This document shows, in pieces, positions 52,904-62,396 of a DNA stretch of 64,000 nucleotides. Origin of the DNA: Enterovibrio baiacu (GTDB lineage Bacteria > Pseudomonadota > Gammaproteobacteria > Enterobacterales > Vibrionaceae); NCBI RefSeq assembly GCF_004120195.1, contig NZ_SCHN01000011.1, positions 124,001-188,000 of the forward strand, written 5' to 3'. Every line of letters begins with the position of its first letter. Positions within the stretch are counted from its first letter, which is position 1. The notes beneath the pieces are model-generated. The model worked only from the letters and a program-made list of their open reading frames with translations. It was not told where the DNA came from and did no database searches. The position numbers and the translations under genes are program-made.

Positions 52904-54523
52904 TTAGTTTTGGCTCGCAACGCGCGCATTGGTGAGGTTCGCTTGTTGAAGCCACTCATCGGTTTGAGCCAGTGTCATGGGGCGACCATACCAGTAGCCT
53001 TGCAGTTTATCGCAACCAATGGAAATGAGGTACTGCCCAAGCGCTTCGGTTTCAACACCTTCTGCAACCACTCGACATTCAAGGCTGTGCGCCAAGTAAA
53101 TGGTCGATCTGACGATGGCCTCGTGGTTGCTGCTGTATAACAAGTCTGTCACGAAACTGCGGTCGATTTTAATTTCATCAATCGGCATGCTGCTCAAAAT
53201 CGAGAGGGAAGAAAACCCTGTGCCAAAGTCATCGATGCTCAAATACACGCCCAGTTTTTTGATTTTCTCCAATACAGCCTGCGCCTTACATGGGTTCTGC
53301 ATCATGCTGGTTTCTGTGATTTCAAGCGTGAGTTGCGCGGGGTTAATAGGGTGTTTCTTCATGAGGCTGCTTAGAAACACTTCCAGCGTATCATCTTCAA
53401 TGTCTTTCACTGACAGATTGACCTGAACCTGCGGGGTGATGCCTTGTCTGCGCCACGCTGCGAGTTGTGCGACCGTGGTTTCAAGCACCCAATGCGTGAT
53501 TTTCTTGATGGCGTTGGTCTGTTCTGCGATGGGAATGAACTCATCTGGGCGTACTGAATAACCATCACCCATCGGCCAACGTATCAGCACTTCCAACGTC
53601 ATTTGGTTTTGGTTGTTCACGTTGATCACAGGCTGAAAATACAGCTCAAAGTCCATGGTAGACACCGCCGTGTGAAGCATGGATGCCAGTTCAGTCTTGT
53701 CATAAAAGTGGGATGACGCCGAAGGCTCATAAATGGTGTAGGGGGCTTGGATACGTTTGGCACTGTACATGGCGATTTCTGATCGCTTCAATACATCTTC
53801 AGCGCTGCTGCCGTGTTCTGGGAACAGGGCGACACCCGCCGTGCTCGTAACGTTGACGTCGTGTTCGTTGATCGTCAATGGATGGTCTAAATAAGATTGA
53901 ATGCTCTCGATATACGTCGGGATATTGCTGTCTTGCGGGTCATTAATGATCAGCGTGAAGCGGTTGCCACTTGAGCGTGCAAGAAAAATGTCTGCATCAA
54001 TGAATTCTTTAAGCCGTTCTGAAAACTGCGTGAGGAGCACATCGCCTTTTTGATGGCTAAACACTTCGTTGATGTTGTTGAAATTATTAATGTCGAAGGT
54101 GACGAGCGCGAAGCTCTGTTCGCTGAGATTATATTCATTCACCTGGTGGCTAATCGTTCGTAGCAAGAACCGTCGGTTAGGCAGACCCGTAAGAGGGTCG
54201 TGAGATTCATTATGGTGCTGCTGAAATTCAGCAAAAGCGATGCGTTCCATGGATTGAGATATCACACCGAAGAGCATCACGCAGAATATGCCGCCACCAA
54301 AGAAAACCGCGGAGACAATGAATTCAATGAGCGTCGTTGTGGGTTTCATGGACAGGAAAGCGGCGAAGGTTAAATAACCCAGTACAAAGCCGAGCATGAC
54401 GGGGATAAAACTAAAGGTAGAAGGGCGCTTGTCTCGTTGGTAGAGAGCAATCGAAGAGCGCAATGCCGACACAAGGGCAAGCATGCCTAATATCACAAGG
54501 ATGATAGAGACTGTTTTTATCAT
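52904..54523 (-). CDS. GGDEF-EAL protein, likely c-di-GMP phosphodiesterase
   Basis: A 539-residue protein with two N-terminal membrane segments, a degenerate GGDEF domain and an EAL domain. The GGDEF signature reads SSGNRF, so no cyclase activity is expected; it may bind GTP regulatorily. The EAL domain has EVL for EAL but keeps the catalytic set: LEVLIRW (Glu), NLSVKD, LEITET, SIDDFGTGFSS, EIKIDRSFV, VVAEGVET and the QGYWYGRPM end, so phosphodiesterase activity is likely. I start it at the ATG at 54523, before the first membrane helix; no strong ribosome-binding site is seen. It faces the pst promoter region. Confidence 0.87.
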   Translation of the reverse strand: MIKTVSIILVILGMLALVSALRSSIALYQRDKRPSTFSFIPVMLGFVLGYLTFAAFLSMKPTTTLIEFIVSAVFFGGGIFCVMLFGVISQSMERIAFAEFQQHHNESHDPLTGLPNRRFLLRTISHQVNEYNLSEQSFALVTFDINNFNNINEVFSHQKGDVLLTQFSERLKEFIDADIFLARSSGNRFTLIINDPQDSNIPTYIESIQSYLDHPLTINEHDVNVTSTAGVALFPEHGSSAEDVLKRSEIAMYSAKRIQAPYTIYEPSASSHFYDKTELASMLHTAVSTMDFELYFQPVINVNNQNQMTLEVLIRWPMGDGYSVRPDEFIPIAEQTNAIKKITHWVLETTVAQLAAWRRQGITPQVQVNLSVKDIEDDTLEVFLSSLMKKHPINPAQLTLEITETSMMQNPCKAQAVLEKIKKLGVYLSIDDFGTGFSSLSILSSMPIDEIKIDRSFVTDLLYSSNHEAIVRSTIYLAHSLECRVVAEGVETEALGQYLISIGCDKLQGYWYGRPMTLAQTDEWLQQANLTNARVASQN

Positions 54524-54656
54524 CGTTATCGATAGTTGCCCGTAAACAAAAAGAAAAATACGCAGCGATGGCATGAACACATGCGCTGCGACCTTCTTAA
54601 ATGTAGTTTACTTTTTATGAGCATGTATGCATTGCTAGAAAGCAATCACACGCTTG

Positions 54657-55406
54657 TCAGGAATTGCAGACAGAGCAGTTTGTATTTCTAGGGAGCGTGA
54701 AACTGCGCCATGAACTGTCCATGGCATCGAACATCATAAGTTTGCCTGATGGGGGCGCACTGAAGCAGGAAATCACCTTAATCGCTTCGAGTGCTTGTGA
54801 TGCACCTATGATCCCAACCACTGGCGACAAAATGCCAGCTTCTACACAACTGAGGGCTTGTGCGCCAAACATGGCACTCAAACATTCATAACATGGTTCA
54901 TCGTCACCGTACGTAAACACCGCGACTTGTCCTTCTAAGCGAATCGCCGCCCCGCTGACCAACGGGGTTTTATGCGCATAGCAAAGTCTGTTGAGTTGAT
55001 TGCGTGTTTCCACATTGTCGCTGCAATCCATCACGAGCGAATGCTTGGCGATGAGTGCCGAGAGGGCTTCATCATCGAGGCGCTCAGCATAGGTATGGAT
55101 CACCACATGAGGATTAAGCTGACGCAGCGCATTGGCCGCTGAATCAACTTTAAGCTCGCCAATCGTGGTGTCGCTATGAAGCACTTGGCGTTGAAGGTTA
55201 GACAGTTCAACCCGATCATCATCAACAAGTGTCATCTCGCCAACGCCCGCAGCTGCAAGGTATTGGCTTGCTGCGCAGCCAAGGCCGCCCGCACCCAATA
55301 TCAAGATGCTGGCTTGCTTCAATGCTTCCTGACCGTCGAAATCAAACTGTTTAAGAATGATCTGACGGTTGTATCTGAGTTCTTCTTCAGGCGAAAGAAT
55401 ATCCAC
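54657..55406 (-). CDS. moeB: MoeB, molybdopterin-synthase adenylyltransferase
   Basis: E1-like enzyme of 249 residues that adenylates the C-terminus of MoaD for molybdopterin synthesis. It has the nucleotide-binding ILGAGGLGCAASQYLAAAG, the catalytic Asp region (MDCSDNVETR), and the zinc-binding pairs CYEC and CSVC, the second near the C-terminus. The start is a GTG at 55406 with AAGGAT eight bases upstream. It is nine bases downstream of moeA, so the pair is an operon. Confidence 0.95.
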   Translation of the reverse strand: MDILSPEEELRYNRQIILKQFDFDGQEALKQASILILGAGGLGCAASQYLAAAGVGEMTLVDDDRVELSNLQRQVLHSDTTIGELKVDSAANALRQLNPHVVIHTYAERLDDEALSALIAKHSLVMDCSDNVETRNQLNRLCYAHKTPLVSGAAIRLEGQVAVFTYGDDEPCYECLSAMFGAQALSCVEAGILSPVVGIIGASQALEAIKVISCFSAPPSGKLMMFDAMDSSWRSFTLPRNTNCSVCNS

Positions 55407-55415
55407 AGGGATCCT

Positions 55416-56651
55416 TTAATTTAATACGGCGTTGAACGGTTCAATGGTCACGTCTTCGTTGACATCAATGTGGCCTCTGTCCTGTTCCAAAATGGCAAAA
55501 CAATTGGCTTGAGACAATGAACTGAATGCGCCAGAACCTTGGTTGCCAGTGGTAGAAACCCAAAGCTGACCTTCAGCATCTACATGATATACCGCGCGCT
55601 GGTAATCCGTGCGACCTGGTGATTTCTTGAAACGTGTTGCGGCTTTTGCTTTAAGCGCAATGGTTGGTTGCCATTGTGTATGACCGCCAAGTTTCGCCAA
55701 TAAAGGCTGAACCATCACGTGCAGTGTCACCAACACTGACACTGGGTTGCCCGGCAAACCGCAGAAAAGCGCGTCTTTAATGGTACCGAAAGCGAAAGGT
55801 TTACCCGGCTTAATGGCGATTTTCCAAAAACCCACATCGCCTTCTTGGTCAAGAATGTCTTTGGTGTAATCGGCTTCACCCACGCTTACGCCACCCGATG
55901 TCACGATGACGTCTGAAACTTCCGCCGCTTTCAAGAAAGCATCACGTAGCTGTTCAGGGCAATCAGGGATGACACCCATATCAATCGCTTCACAGCTCAT
56001 TTTGTCGAGCATGGCGCGAATGGTGTAACGGTTGCTGTCGTAGATTTCCCCTTTGCCTAAAGGCTCGCCGACTTGACGCAATTCGTCTCCCGTCGAGAAG
56101 AATGCCACTTTGGGTTTACGGATCACGGTGACGTTCGCGATGCCAAGCGTTGCAAGCATCGGCACTTCTCGTGGCGTTAGAAGGGTACCTTTTGGAATAA
56201 CGACAGCGCCTTGCTTAACGTCGTCACCGATGGGGCGAATATTCTGTTGAGCGTTCGCTGACGCGGTGAAGGTAATCAGATCACCGTCTACTTCTGTTTG
56301 CTCTTGCATGATGACGGCATCTGCACCCGCTGGTACTTCTGCGCCCGTCATGATGCGAATACATGTTCCTTCAGGCCATTCGCCTTCGAAAGGAATACCT
56401 GCAAAAGATTTGCCTGCCAAGGTAAGGGTGCGTGATTTTTCTAAATCTGCACAGCGCAGTGCATAGCCATCCATTGCTGAATTAGCGAAAGGTGGCACAT
56501 TGATCGGGGAGCAAATGTCTTCGGCTGTTATGCGGTTTTGCGCATCCATTAAGGACACAACATCGGTTTGAGTAATTGGCGTGGTGTTTTCAAGCAAGGT
56601 AGAAATCGCAGTGGAAACTGGCATCAAACCTGGTGTATCGCAGCAACCCAT
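55416..56651 (-). CDS. moeA: MoeA, molybdopterin molybdenumtransferase
   Basis: Inserts molybdate into adenylated molybdopterin. It is 411 residues, the length of E. coli MoeA. The four-domain family signature is visible: NVPPFANSAMDGYALR, RIMTGAEVPAGADAVIMQE, FSTGDEL, SGGVSVGEADYTKDIL, KPGKPFAFG and LPGNPVSVLVTL. The ATG at 56651 has GAGAG upstream and is preferred over the frame extending to 56678. It is divergent from folE, with about 220 bp between, and is followed by moeB. Confidence 0.96.
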   Translation of the reverse strand: MGCCDTPGLMPVSTAISTLLENTTPITQTDVVSLMDAQNRITAEDICSPINVPPFANSAMDGYALRCADLEKSRTLTLAGKSFAGIPFEGEWPEGTCIRIMTGAEVPAGADAVIMQEQTEVDGDLITFTASANAQQNIRPIGDDVKQGAVVIPKGTLLTPREVPMLATLGIANVTVIRKPKVAFFSTGDELRQVGEPLGKGEIYDSNRYTIRAMLDKMSCEAIDMGVIPDCPEQLRDAFLKAAEVSDVIVTSGGVSVGEADYTKDILDQEGDVGFWKIAIKPGKPFAFGTIKDALFCGLPGNPVSVLVTLHVMVQPLLAKLGGHTQWQPTIALKAKAATRFKKSPGRTDYQRAVYHVDAEGQLWVSTTGNQGSGAFSSLSQANCFAILEQDRGHIDVNEDVTIEPFNAVLN

Positions 56652-56873
56652 AAATAGACTCTCGATGGTTTTGAACAAAACATGTTCAAGACGTAGAAGA
56701 AAGCGGTCATTATCGCAAACTTTGTTCGCTCAAACTAATGTCCACACGCAAATCGAGGTGTAATTTTATTACTATTAACGTTATGCTTCAAAAATCTGAC
56801 ACAAATTGATCCTTGTCCTTAAAAGACGAGTATTTAATTAGATAACAACATTGTAACGACCCGAGGATTTTCT

Positions 56874-57533
56874 ATGACAGCATTGAGCGATTCTGCAATT
56901 CGAGTGCGTGAAGCACTTATTGCACGGGGCATTGAGACACCAATGACGCCGGGATCTTCGATGACCGCGACAGAAAAAAAAGAAAAAATCGAATACCACA
57001 TGCGGGAAATTCTAACTGTTATCGATCTTGACCTGACAGACGACAGTCTAATCGAAACGCCGGCACGAATTGCTAAAATGTATGTGGATGAGGTGTTTTC
57101 AGGCTTAGACTACTCGAACTTCCCGAAAATCACAGTTATCGACAATAAAATGGGCTGTGATGAGATGGTGAGAGTGAAAGATATCACCCTTACAAGCACG
57201 TGTGAGCACCATTTGGTGACCATTGACGGTTCGTGCACTGTTGCTTACTTGCCGAAAGACAAAATCATTGGCTTGTCGAAGATTAATCGCATTGTTCGTT
57301 TCTTCTCGCAACGTCCTCAAGTTCAGGAACGTTTAACACGACAAGTGCTTGTGGCGCTTCAGACATTGCTCGAAACCGACAACGTGGCTGTCCACGTGAA
57401 TGCGACACACTACTGTGTGAAATCACGCGGTGTGATGGATGCAACCAGCGAAACCACCACCACTGCGTTAGGCGGTGTGTTCAAGAAAAATCCAGCGACG
57501 CGCGCAGAATTCTTGCACGGCATTGGCATGTAA
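56874..57533 (+). CDS. folE: GTP cyclohydrolase I
   Basis: Converts GTP to 7,8-dihydroneopterin triphosphate, the first step in folate and also in queuosine synthesis. The protein is 219 residues. The zinc ligands are visible as Cys-x2-His in [13 protein letters not shown] and Cys in [25 protein letters not shown]-type and [25 protein letters not shown] segments are conserved in the family. It is the Zn-dependent FolE rather than the FolE2 form. It probably supplies the pathway of queD and queE 4 kb away (inference). Confidence 0.96.
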   Translation: MTALSDSAIRVREALIARGIETPMTPGSSMTATEKKEKIEYHMREILTVIDLDLTDDSLIETPARIAKMYVDEVFSGLDYSNFPKITVIDNKMGCDEMVRVKDITLTSTCEHHLVTIDGSCTVAYLPKDKIIGLSKINRIVRFFSQRPQVQERLTRQVLVALQTLLETDNVAVHVNATHYCVKSRGVMDATSETTTTALGGVFKKNPATRAEFLHGIGM

Positions 57534-57562
57534 TTAGCGTTTCTCGCTACACGGTTTAGAAA

Positions 57563-57592
57563 CAAAAAAAGCGCCAATCGGCGCTTTTTTTA
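57563..57592. terminator. Bidirectional terminator between folE and aspC
   Basis: AAAAAAAGCGCC and GGCGCTTTTTTT around AATC; A- and T-runs on both sides serve two convergent genes. Confidence 0.9.
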
Positions 57593-57621
57593 TCTCTGCT
57601 AGCAGGGCAGTAATCTGTTGA

Positions 57622-58815
57622 TTACTTTAGTACTGCTGCAATGGCTTTACACAATGGGCCCATGTTAGAACGCATCATGCCAGCAACACTGATACGGCCA
57701 GAACCTACGATGTAAACGCCGAACTCGTCTTTCAGGCGAGCAACTTGTTCTTTGTTCAGACCTGAGAAAGAGAACATGCCGTTCTGACGCTGAATAAAGC
57801 TGAAATCACCTTCCACGCCTTCTTCTTTCAAAGTTGCAACGAACAGTTCGCGCATCTCTTGAATGCGTACACGCATATCCGCGACTTCTTGTTCCCACTC
57901 TGCACGCAATTCTGCGTTATCAAGGATCAAGGTAACGACTGCCGCACCGTGAGCGGGTGGGTTAGAGTAGATAACGCGCGCAATGCTCTTCACTTGGCTG
58001 AATGCTGTTGCCGTTTCTTGTGCTGTTTTACCAACAATGGTAAATGCACCAACGCGCTCGTTGTAAAGACCGAAGTTTTTAGAGAACGAACTTGCAACAA
58101 GAAGCTCTGCACAAGAGTCTGCGAAAATGCGGAGACCCGCGGCGTCTTCTTCAACACCAGACGCAAACCCTTGGTACGCGAAATCGAACATAGGAAGCAG
58201 GTTCTTTTCGTTACACAGTGCTGCAAGTTGCTGCCATTGCGCTGTATCTGGGTCAATACCTGTTGGGTTGTGACAGCAACCGTGCAAAAGAACAACGTCG
58301 CCTTCGCTTGCGGTTTCTAGATCTGCCAGCATCGCGGCAAAATCCATGTCTTTGGTTTCAGCGTTGTAGTAGCCGTAAGATGCCACTTCCAAACCTGCTG
58401 CTGCGAATACACCGTTGTGGTTTGCCCACGTTGGGTTGCTTACCCATACTTTTACGTCGCCAAGCTGACGTTTGATGAATTCTGCTGCAACACGCAGAGC
58501 ACCTGTGCCTCCTGGCGCTTGTGCGGTTTGAGCGCGCTTGTCTGCAATGATGGTTGCATCATTACCAAACAGCAATTTCTGAACGGCCAAACCGTACTCA
58601 GGTGTACCTGGAATGCTTAGGTAGGACTTGGTGGTTTCTTTTTCAAGAAGGATGGCTTCTGCTTTTTTAACAGTCGCTAAAACAGGGGTGTTACCAGATT
58701 CGTCCTTGTAGATGCCTACACCTAGGTTGATTTTCTCAGCACGGGCATCGGCTTTGAATTCTTCAGTAAGACCTAGAATAGGGTCAGCGGGAGCTGCAAC
58801 AATTTTTTCAAACAT
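57622..58815 (-). CDS. aspC: Aspartate/aromatic aminotransferase, class I
   Basis: PLP enzyme of 397 residues interconverting aspartate and oxaloacetate with glutamate/2-oxoglutarate, and also aromatic amino acids. It is close to E. coli AspC (396). It has [25 protein letters not shown] (Asn and PLP contact), [10 protein letters not shown], the PLP lysine in [15 protein letters not shown] and the arginine-containing C-terminus [10 protein letters not shown]. The ATG at 58815 is chosen because homology begins at [13 protein letters not shown]; an upstream ATG at 58827 adds four residues. Confidence 0.94.
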   Translation of the reverse strand: MFEKIVAAPADPILGLTEEFKADARAEKINLGVGIYKDESGNTPVLATVKKAEAILLEKETTKSYLSIPGTPEYGLAVQKLLFGNDATIIADKRAQTAQAPGGTGALRVAAEFIKRQLGDVKVWVSNPTWANHNGVFAAAGLEVASYGYYNAETKDMDFAAMLADLETASEGDVVLLHGCCHNPTGIDPDTAQWQQLAALCNEKNLLPMFDFAYQGFASGVEEDAAGLRIFADSCAELLVASSFSKNFGLYNERVGAFTIVGKTAQETATAFSQVKSIARVIYSNPPAHGAAVVTLILDNAELRAEWEQEVADMRVRIQEMRELFVATLKEEGVEGDFSFIQRQNGMFSFSGLNKEQVARLKDEFGVYIVGSGRISVAGMMRSNMGPLCKAIAAVLK

Positions 58816-58853
58816 TTCTTCATCCATGGCGTTAGTAAAGGAAACTGTCTTTG

Positions 58854-58882
58854 TTTATACCATTTTGATCCGTTGTAATAAA
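58854..58882 (-). promoter_or_regulatory. Candidate extended -10 promoter of aspC
   Basis: On the minus strand TATAAA is preceded by TGG (extended -10) with a 17-base spacer to TTTATT, a weak -35. It lies about 39 bp before the aspC start. Confidence 0.4.
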
Positions 58883-59131
58883 ACCGAAATTTTCTGAAAT
58901 TTTATTGTTCTTTGTATCGTGATATTTGCGCGATCATCCACACAATTATTTGTTGTCATCGAAATCATATTCTTGTCAGCCTTGGAAGCACATCTCGCAG
59001 AAAGTCAGGTGTGTGCTGGGACAATGGGAAAAGAAACAGATTTCATTCAACAAATCAGGGATTCGCAAACTGGGAATGCGTGAATGTGAAATGAAAAGGG
59101 ATAACAGTAGGGGCGTTTGAGGAAAAATTAC

Positions 59132-59161
59132 AAAAAAAAGACCGCTAATCAGCGGTCTTTT
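59132..59161. terminator. Terminator of asnS (bidirectional palindrome)
   Basis: AAAAGACCGCT and AGCGGTCTTTT around AATC, preceded by more A residues that give a long T-run on the minus strand. Confidence 0.9.
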
Positions 59162-59193
59162 GAAATCGGTACTGAACGTGTTTGTTCAATAAC

Positions 59194-60603
59194 TTAGAAG
59201 TTTGCACTGCGTGGCGTACGTGGGAATGGGATCACGTCGCGTACGTTGCCCATGCCTGTTACGTAAGAAACAAGACGCTCGAAGCCTAGACCGAAACCAG
59301 CGTGCGGTACGGTGCCGTAACGGCGTAGATCGCGGTACCAGCTCATGTGCTCTGGGTCGATGTTCATTGCGCGCATACGTGCATCTAGAACGTCTAGGCG
59401 CTCTTCACGTTGTGCACCACCAATGATCTCACCGATGCCAGGTGCAAGTACGTCCATTGCCGCTACTGTCTTACCGTCTTCATTTAGGCGCATGTAGAAC
59501 GCTTTGATGTCTTTCGGGTAGTTTTTAACAATAACAGGTGCTTGGAAGTGTTTCTCAGCAAGGAAACGCTCGTGCTCAGATGCCAAGTCGATACCCCATT
59601 CAACTGGGTTCTCAAACGTTTGGCCAGACTGAAGCAGGATGTCGATTGCGTCAGTGTAATCCACTTGCGCAAAATCAGAATCAACGAACTTCTCTAGACG
59701 CGTGATTGCTTCTTTGTCGATACGTTGAGCAAAGAACTCAAGGTCATCACGGCGCTCTTCAAGCACGGCTTTGAACACATACTTCAGCATGTCTTCTGCC
59801 AGTTTCGCAACGTCGTTCAAGTCAGCAAACGCGACTTCTGGTTCAACCATCCAGAACTCAGCGAGGTGGCGGCTTGTGTTTGAGTTTTCAGCACGGAACG
59901 TTGGGCCGAAGGTGTAAACCTTGCTCAGCGCACATGCATACGCTTCAGCGTTCAACTGTCCTGATACGGTTAGGAAGGTTTCTTTACCGAAGAAATCTTC
60001 GTTGAAATCAACGTTACCTTCCTCAGTGCGAGGCAGGTTTTCCATGTCTAGCGTAGACACGCGGAACATTTCACCCGCACCTTCTGCATCAGACGCGGTG
60101 ATCAACGGCGCAGATACCCAGAAGTAACCTTGCTCATGGTAGAAGCGGTGAATCGCTTGAGACAAGCAGTTACGTACGCGTGCAACCGCACCGATCACGT
60201 TAGTACGTGGACGTAGGTGAGCAACTTCGCGTAAGTACTCAATGGAGTGGCGTGTTTTCGCCATTGGGTACGTGTCTGCATCTTCAACCCAACCAACAAC
60301 TTTTACGTTTGTTGCTTGTAGTTCGAACGCTTGGCCTTGTCCTGGGCTTTCAACCACTTTACCAGTGACTTCAACTGAGCAACCAGTGGTTAGACGGAGT
60401 ACTTCTTCCTGGTAATTATTCAGCTCATTAGGAACAACCGCCTGAATAGGGTCAAAACAAGAGCCGTCATAAATGGCAAGGAAAGAAATACCGGCTTTTG
60501 AATCACGACGGGTACGGATCCAACCACGGACAGTGACTTCTGCGTCTACTTCCGTTTTGCCGTGCAGGACGTCTGCTACAGGCATATAGTTCATAATTTG
60601 CAT
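59194..60603 (-). CDS. asnS: Asparaginyl-tRNA synthetase
   Basis: Class IIb aminoacyl-tRNA synthetase of 469 residues charging tRNA-Asn. It has the N-terminal OB anticodon-binding domain ([14 protein letters not shown]) and the three class II motifs: [10 protein letters not shown]-type motif 1 region, [22 protein letters not shown] (motif 2) and [15 protein letters not shown] (motif 3). The start ATG at 60603 has CGGAG four bases upstream; a second ATG lies three codons in. It is an essential housekeeping gene. Confidence 0.97.
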   Translation of the reverse strand: MQIMNYMPVADVLHGKTEVDAEVTVRGWIRTRRDSKAGISFLAIYDGSCFDPIQAVVPNELNNYQEEVLRLTTGCSVEVTGKVVESPGQGQAFELQATNVKVVGWVEDADTYPMAKTRHSIEYLREVAHLRPRTNVIGAVARVRNCLSQAIHRFYHEQGYFWVSAPLITASDAEGAGEMFRVSTLDMENLPRTEEGNVDFNEDFFGKETFLTVSGQLNAEAYACALSKVYTFGPTFRAENSNTSRHLAEFWMVEPEVAFADLNDVAKLAEDMLKYVFKAVLEERRDDLEFFAQRIDKEAITRLEKFVDSDFAQVDYTDAIDILLQSGQTFENPVEWGIDLASEHERFLAEKHFQAPVIVKNYPKDIKAFYMRLNEDGKTVAAMDVLAPGIGEIIGGAQREERLDVLDARMRAMNIDPEHMSWYRDLRRYGTVPHAGFGLGFERLVSYVTGMGNVRDVIPFPRTPRSANF

Positions 60604-60991
60604 CTAACTCCGTTGAAGATGGCTCGATGATGATGTTCACCGAGCAGAGACAATTCGCATTTGAACCAGCAAGTTTACCTGTATCCAGATAACCTTCAAG
60701 CGTTGTTATAAGATGCGAGTCTAATTTGATTGATCCTTTATCAAATCAGCGTCAAAAGCTGCTCAAGGTTTAACCGCTTGACGTTATTTTCGAAAAATTT
60801 GACGTGTTTCGCCTTCGTTACCAGACAGGTTGTCAGGGAAATCGACACGATCTGTCTGCGATTGCGTTTGAGGTTCTCACCAATATTGAGTAGCATCGCG
60901 GCGCATTAAAGATTTGATTGACGCGTTTATGCTCAGTAGTGAGCGAGATGCTGTCCATCCGAGTAACGCGCTATATACAGGAACGCACATT
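60604..60991. other. Divergent region between asnS and queD
   Basis: 388 bp containing the promoters of two divergent genes. I looked for a preQ1 riboswitch or other structured leader before queD and saw none that I could support. An in-frame extension of queD upstream to 60914 lacks family similarity. Confidence 0.45.
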
Positions 60992-61354
60992 ATGCACACT
61001 GAACTGTTCAAAGAATTCATGTTTGAAGCTGCCCACCATTTGCCACATGTTCCAGAAGGACATAAATGTGGCCGTTTGCATGGGCACTCTTTCCTTGTGC
61101 GTCTTTATGTGGCTGGTGAGGTTGATCCACACACTGGTTGGATCATTGATTTCTCTGAAATCAAAGCCGCGTTTAAACCGATTTATGACCGTCTTGACCA
61201 CTATTACTTGAATGACATTGAAGGGTTAGAAAACCCAACAAGTGAAGTGCTGGCGAAATGGATTTGGGATCAGTTGAAGCCTGAATTGCCTTGTTTGAGC
61301 AAAGTGATGATCAAAGAAACGTGCACTGCAGGGTGCATTTACACTGGCGAATAA
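60992..61354 (+). CDS. queD: QueD, 6-carboxytetrahydropterin synthase
   Basis: Converts dihydroneopterin triphosphate to 6-carboxy-5,6,7,8-tetrahydropterin in the 7-deazaguanine (queuosine) pathway. It has 120 residues. The zinc His residues are in FEAAHHLP and RLHGHSF; the catalytic Cys is in [37 protein letters not shown] and [13 protein letters not shown] are diagnostic. The ATG at 60992 has AGGAA upstream. It is convergent with queE, with a shared terminator, so the two sequential pathway enzymes are neighbours. Confidence 0.96.
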   Translation: MHTELFKEFMFEAAHHLPHVPEGHKCGRLHGHSFLVRLYVAGEVDPHTGWIIDFSEIKAAFKPIYDRLDHYYLNDIEGLENPTSEVLAKWIWDQLKPELPCLSKVMIKETCTAGCIYTGE

Positions 61355-61408
61355 AGCGAGTGCCACGGTCAGGCTTTCGCTCTGTGTGAAAGGCAGGCAA
61401 GTAGAAAC

Positions 61409-61437
61409 GAAAAAAGGAGCCTTAGGCTCCTTTTTTT
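61409..61437. terminator. Bidirectional terminator between queD and queE
   Basis: AAAAAAGGAGCC and GGCTCCTTTTTT around TTA. Almost the same stem recurs at 63656. Confidence 0.9.
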
Positions 61438-61472
61438 ATGGCGCAATAAAAGTGCGCGTTTTGATAAGACTG

Positions 61473-62138
61473 TTAAGCGATATCGAGGTATTTGTGCGTC
61501 TGAATCGACAAGCGCCAATTACGTTTGATGCAGGTATCGATACACAATGCCGTTGCGCGCGGCTTTTGGCTGATAGGCTGCAGTGCGATTTCTACGTTTT
61601 CACGCAGTGCAACACCATCTAACAACGCTTCAAGCTTTTCAATGTCTGACTCTGTGCCAACAGGGTGTTTGATTTCATTGGCGCGCTCGAGTGCGCTTTC
61701 CAATACAGGCAGCTTCCCACGCATGTTGATTTTCGGTGACACTGTCACCCATGTGCCTTCTGTCGTTTGCACAGGGTACGTACCACTGGTCTCAATTTGG
61801 CAGCGATAGCCCGCAGATTCAAGCAGTTCGGTTAATGGGCGAAGGTCGTAGATACACGGCTCACCACCTGTGATCACCACGTGTTTAGCGGTGTAGCTTT
61901 TTTGTAGATGCGTCAAAATGTCATTGGCATCGACAGCAGCCCAAATTGGGCTATCACCGGTTTTGGTGATGATTGCGCCAAAGTCGCGCTCGTCCCCAGG
62001 CAAGGTGTCCCAGGTCTGTCGTGTATCGCACCAAGGGCAGCCAACAGGGCAGCCTTGTAGGCGAACAAATACGGAAGGAACGCCTGTAAAGGTGCCTTCG
62101 CCTTGAATAGTTTCAAAAATTTCGTTGACGTTGTACAT
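61473..62138 (-). CDS. queE: QueE, 7-carboxy-7-deazaguanine synthase
   Basis: Radical SAM enzyme of 221 residues that contracts the pterin ring of the QueD product. It shows MYNVNEIFETIQGEGTFTGVPS, the SAM/cluster motif CPVGCPWCDTRQTW, then VVITGGEPCIYDL, CQIETSGTYPV and VSPKINMRG. It is the longer gammaproteobacterial form with the inserted segment after the cluster motif; E. coli QueE of this form also affects cell division under stress. The ATG at 62138 has AAAGCGGT just upstream. It is divergent from mlc. Confidence 0.96.
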   Translation of the reverse strand: MYNVNEIFETIQGEGTFTGVPSVFVRLQGCPVGCPWCDTRQTWDTLPGDERDFGAIITKTGDSPIWAAVDANDILTHLQKSYTAKHVVITGGEPCIYDLRPLTELLESAGYRCQIETSGTYPVQTTEGTWVTVSPKINMRGKLPVLESALERANEIKHPVGTESDIEKLEALLDGVALRENVEIALQPISQKPRATALCIDTCIKRNWRLSIQTHKYLDIA

Positions 62139-62396
62139 ACCGCTTTAACAATCAGAATCGTATGTGGGGCTGGATTATGTCAGCTTCTTGCGCCAGAGTC
62201 TTGGCTTGTTGTTCTTTGAGGTATGCAGTGCGGTAAAAACAAACGATAACCCATTGATTTTTTAAAGTTGGAAGTGGGAAACAAAAGATATTTGATTTAG
62301 CTCGTGACGTGTATCACGACATCATCTCAATGTGCTTCACAATTACTTCGCAAAGTAAAAAAATTCAAAGATAGGATTTACTTTAGGGAAAATGGG

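Larger units (their letters stand above)
58816..59193. other. Intergenic region between aspC and asnS
   Basis: 378 bp. It holds the aspC promoter candidate (58854-58882) on the minus strand and the asnS terminator (59132-59161). Short open frames on the plus strand have no ribosome-binding site. No RNA gene is seen. Confidence 0.45.

Noticed and set aside
60604-60991. Possible preQ1 riboswitch upstream of queD
   Set aside because: I could not find the short C-rich hairpin plus A-rich tail expected of preQ1-I or a comparable structure.
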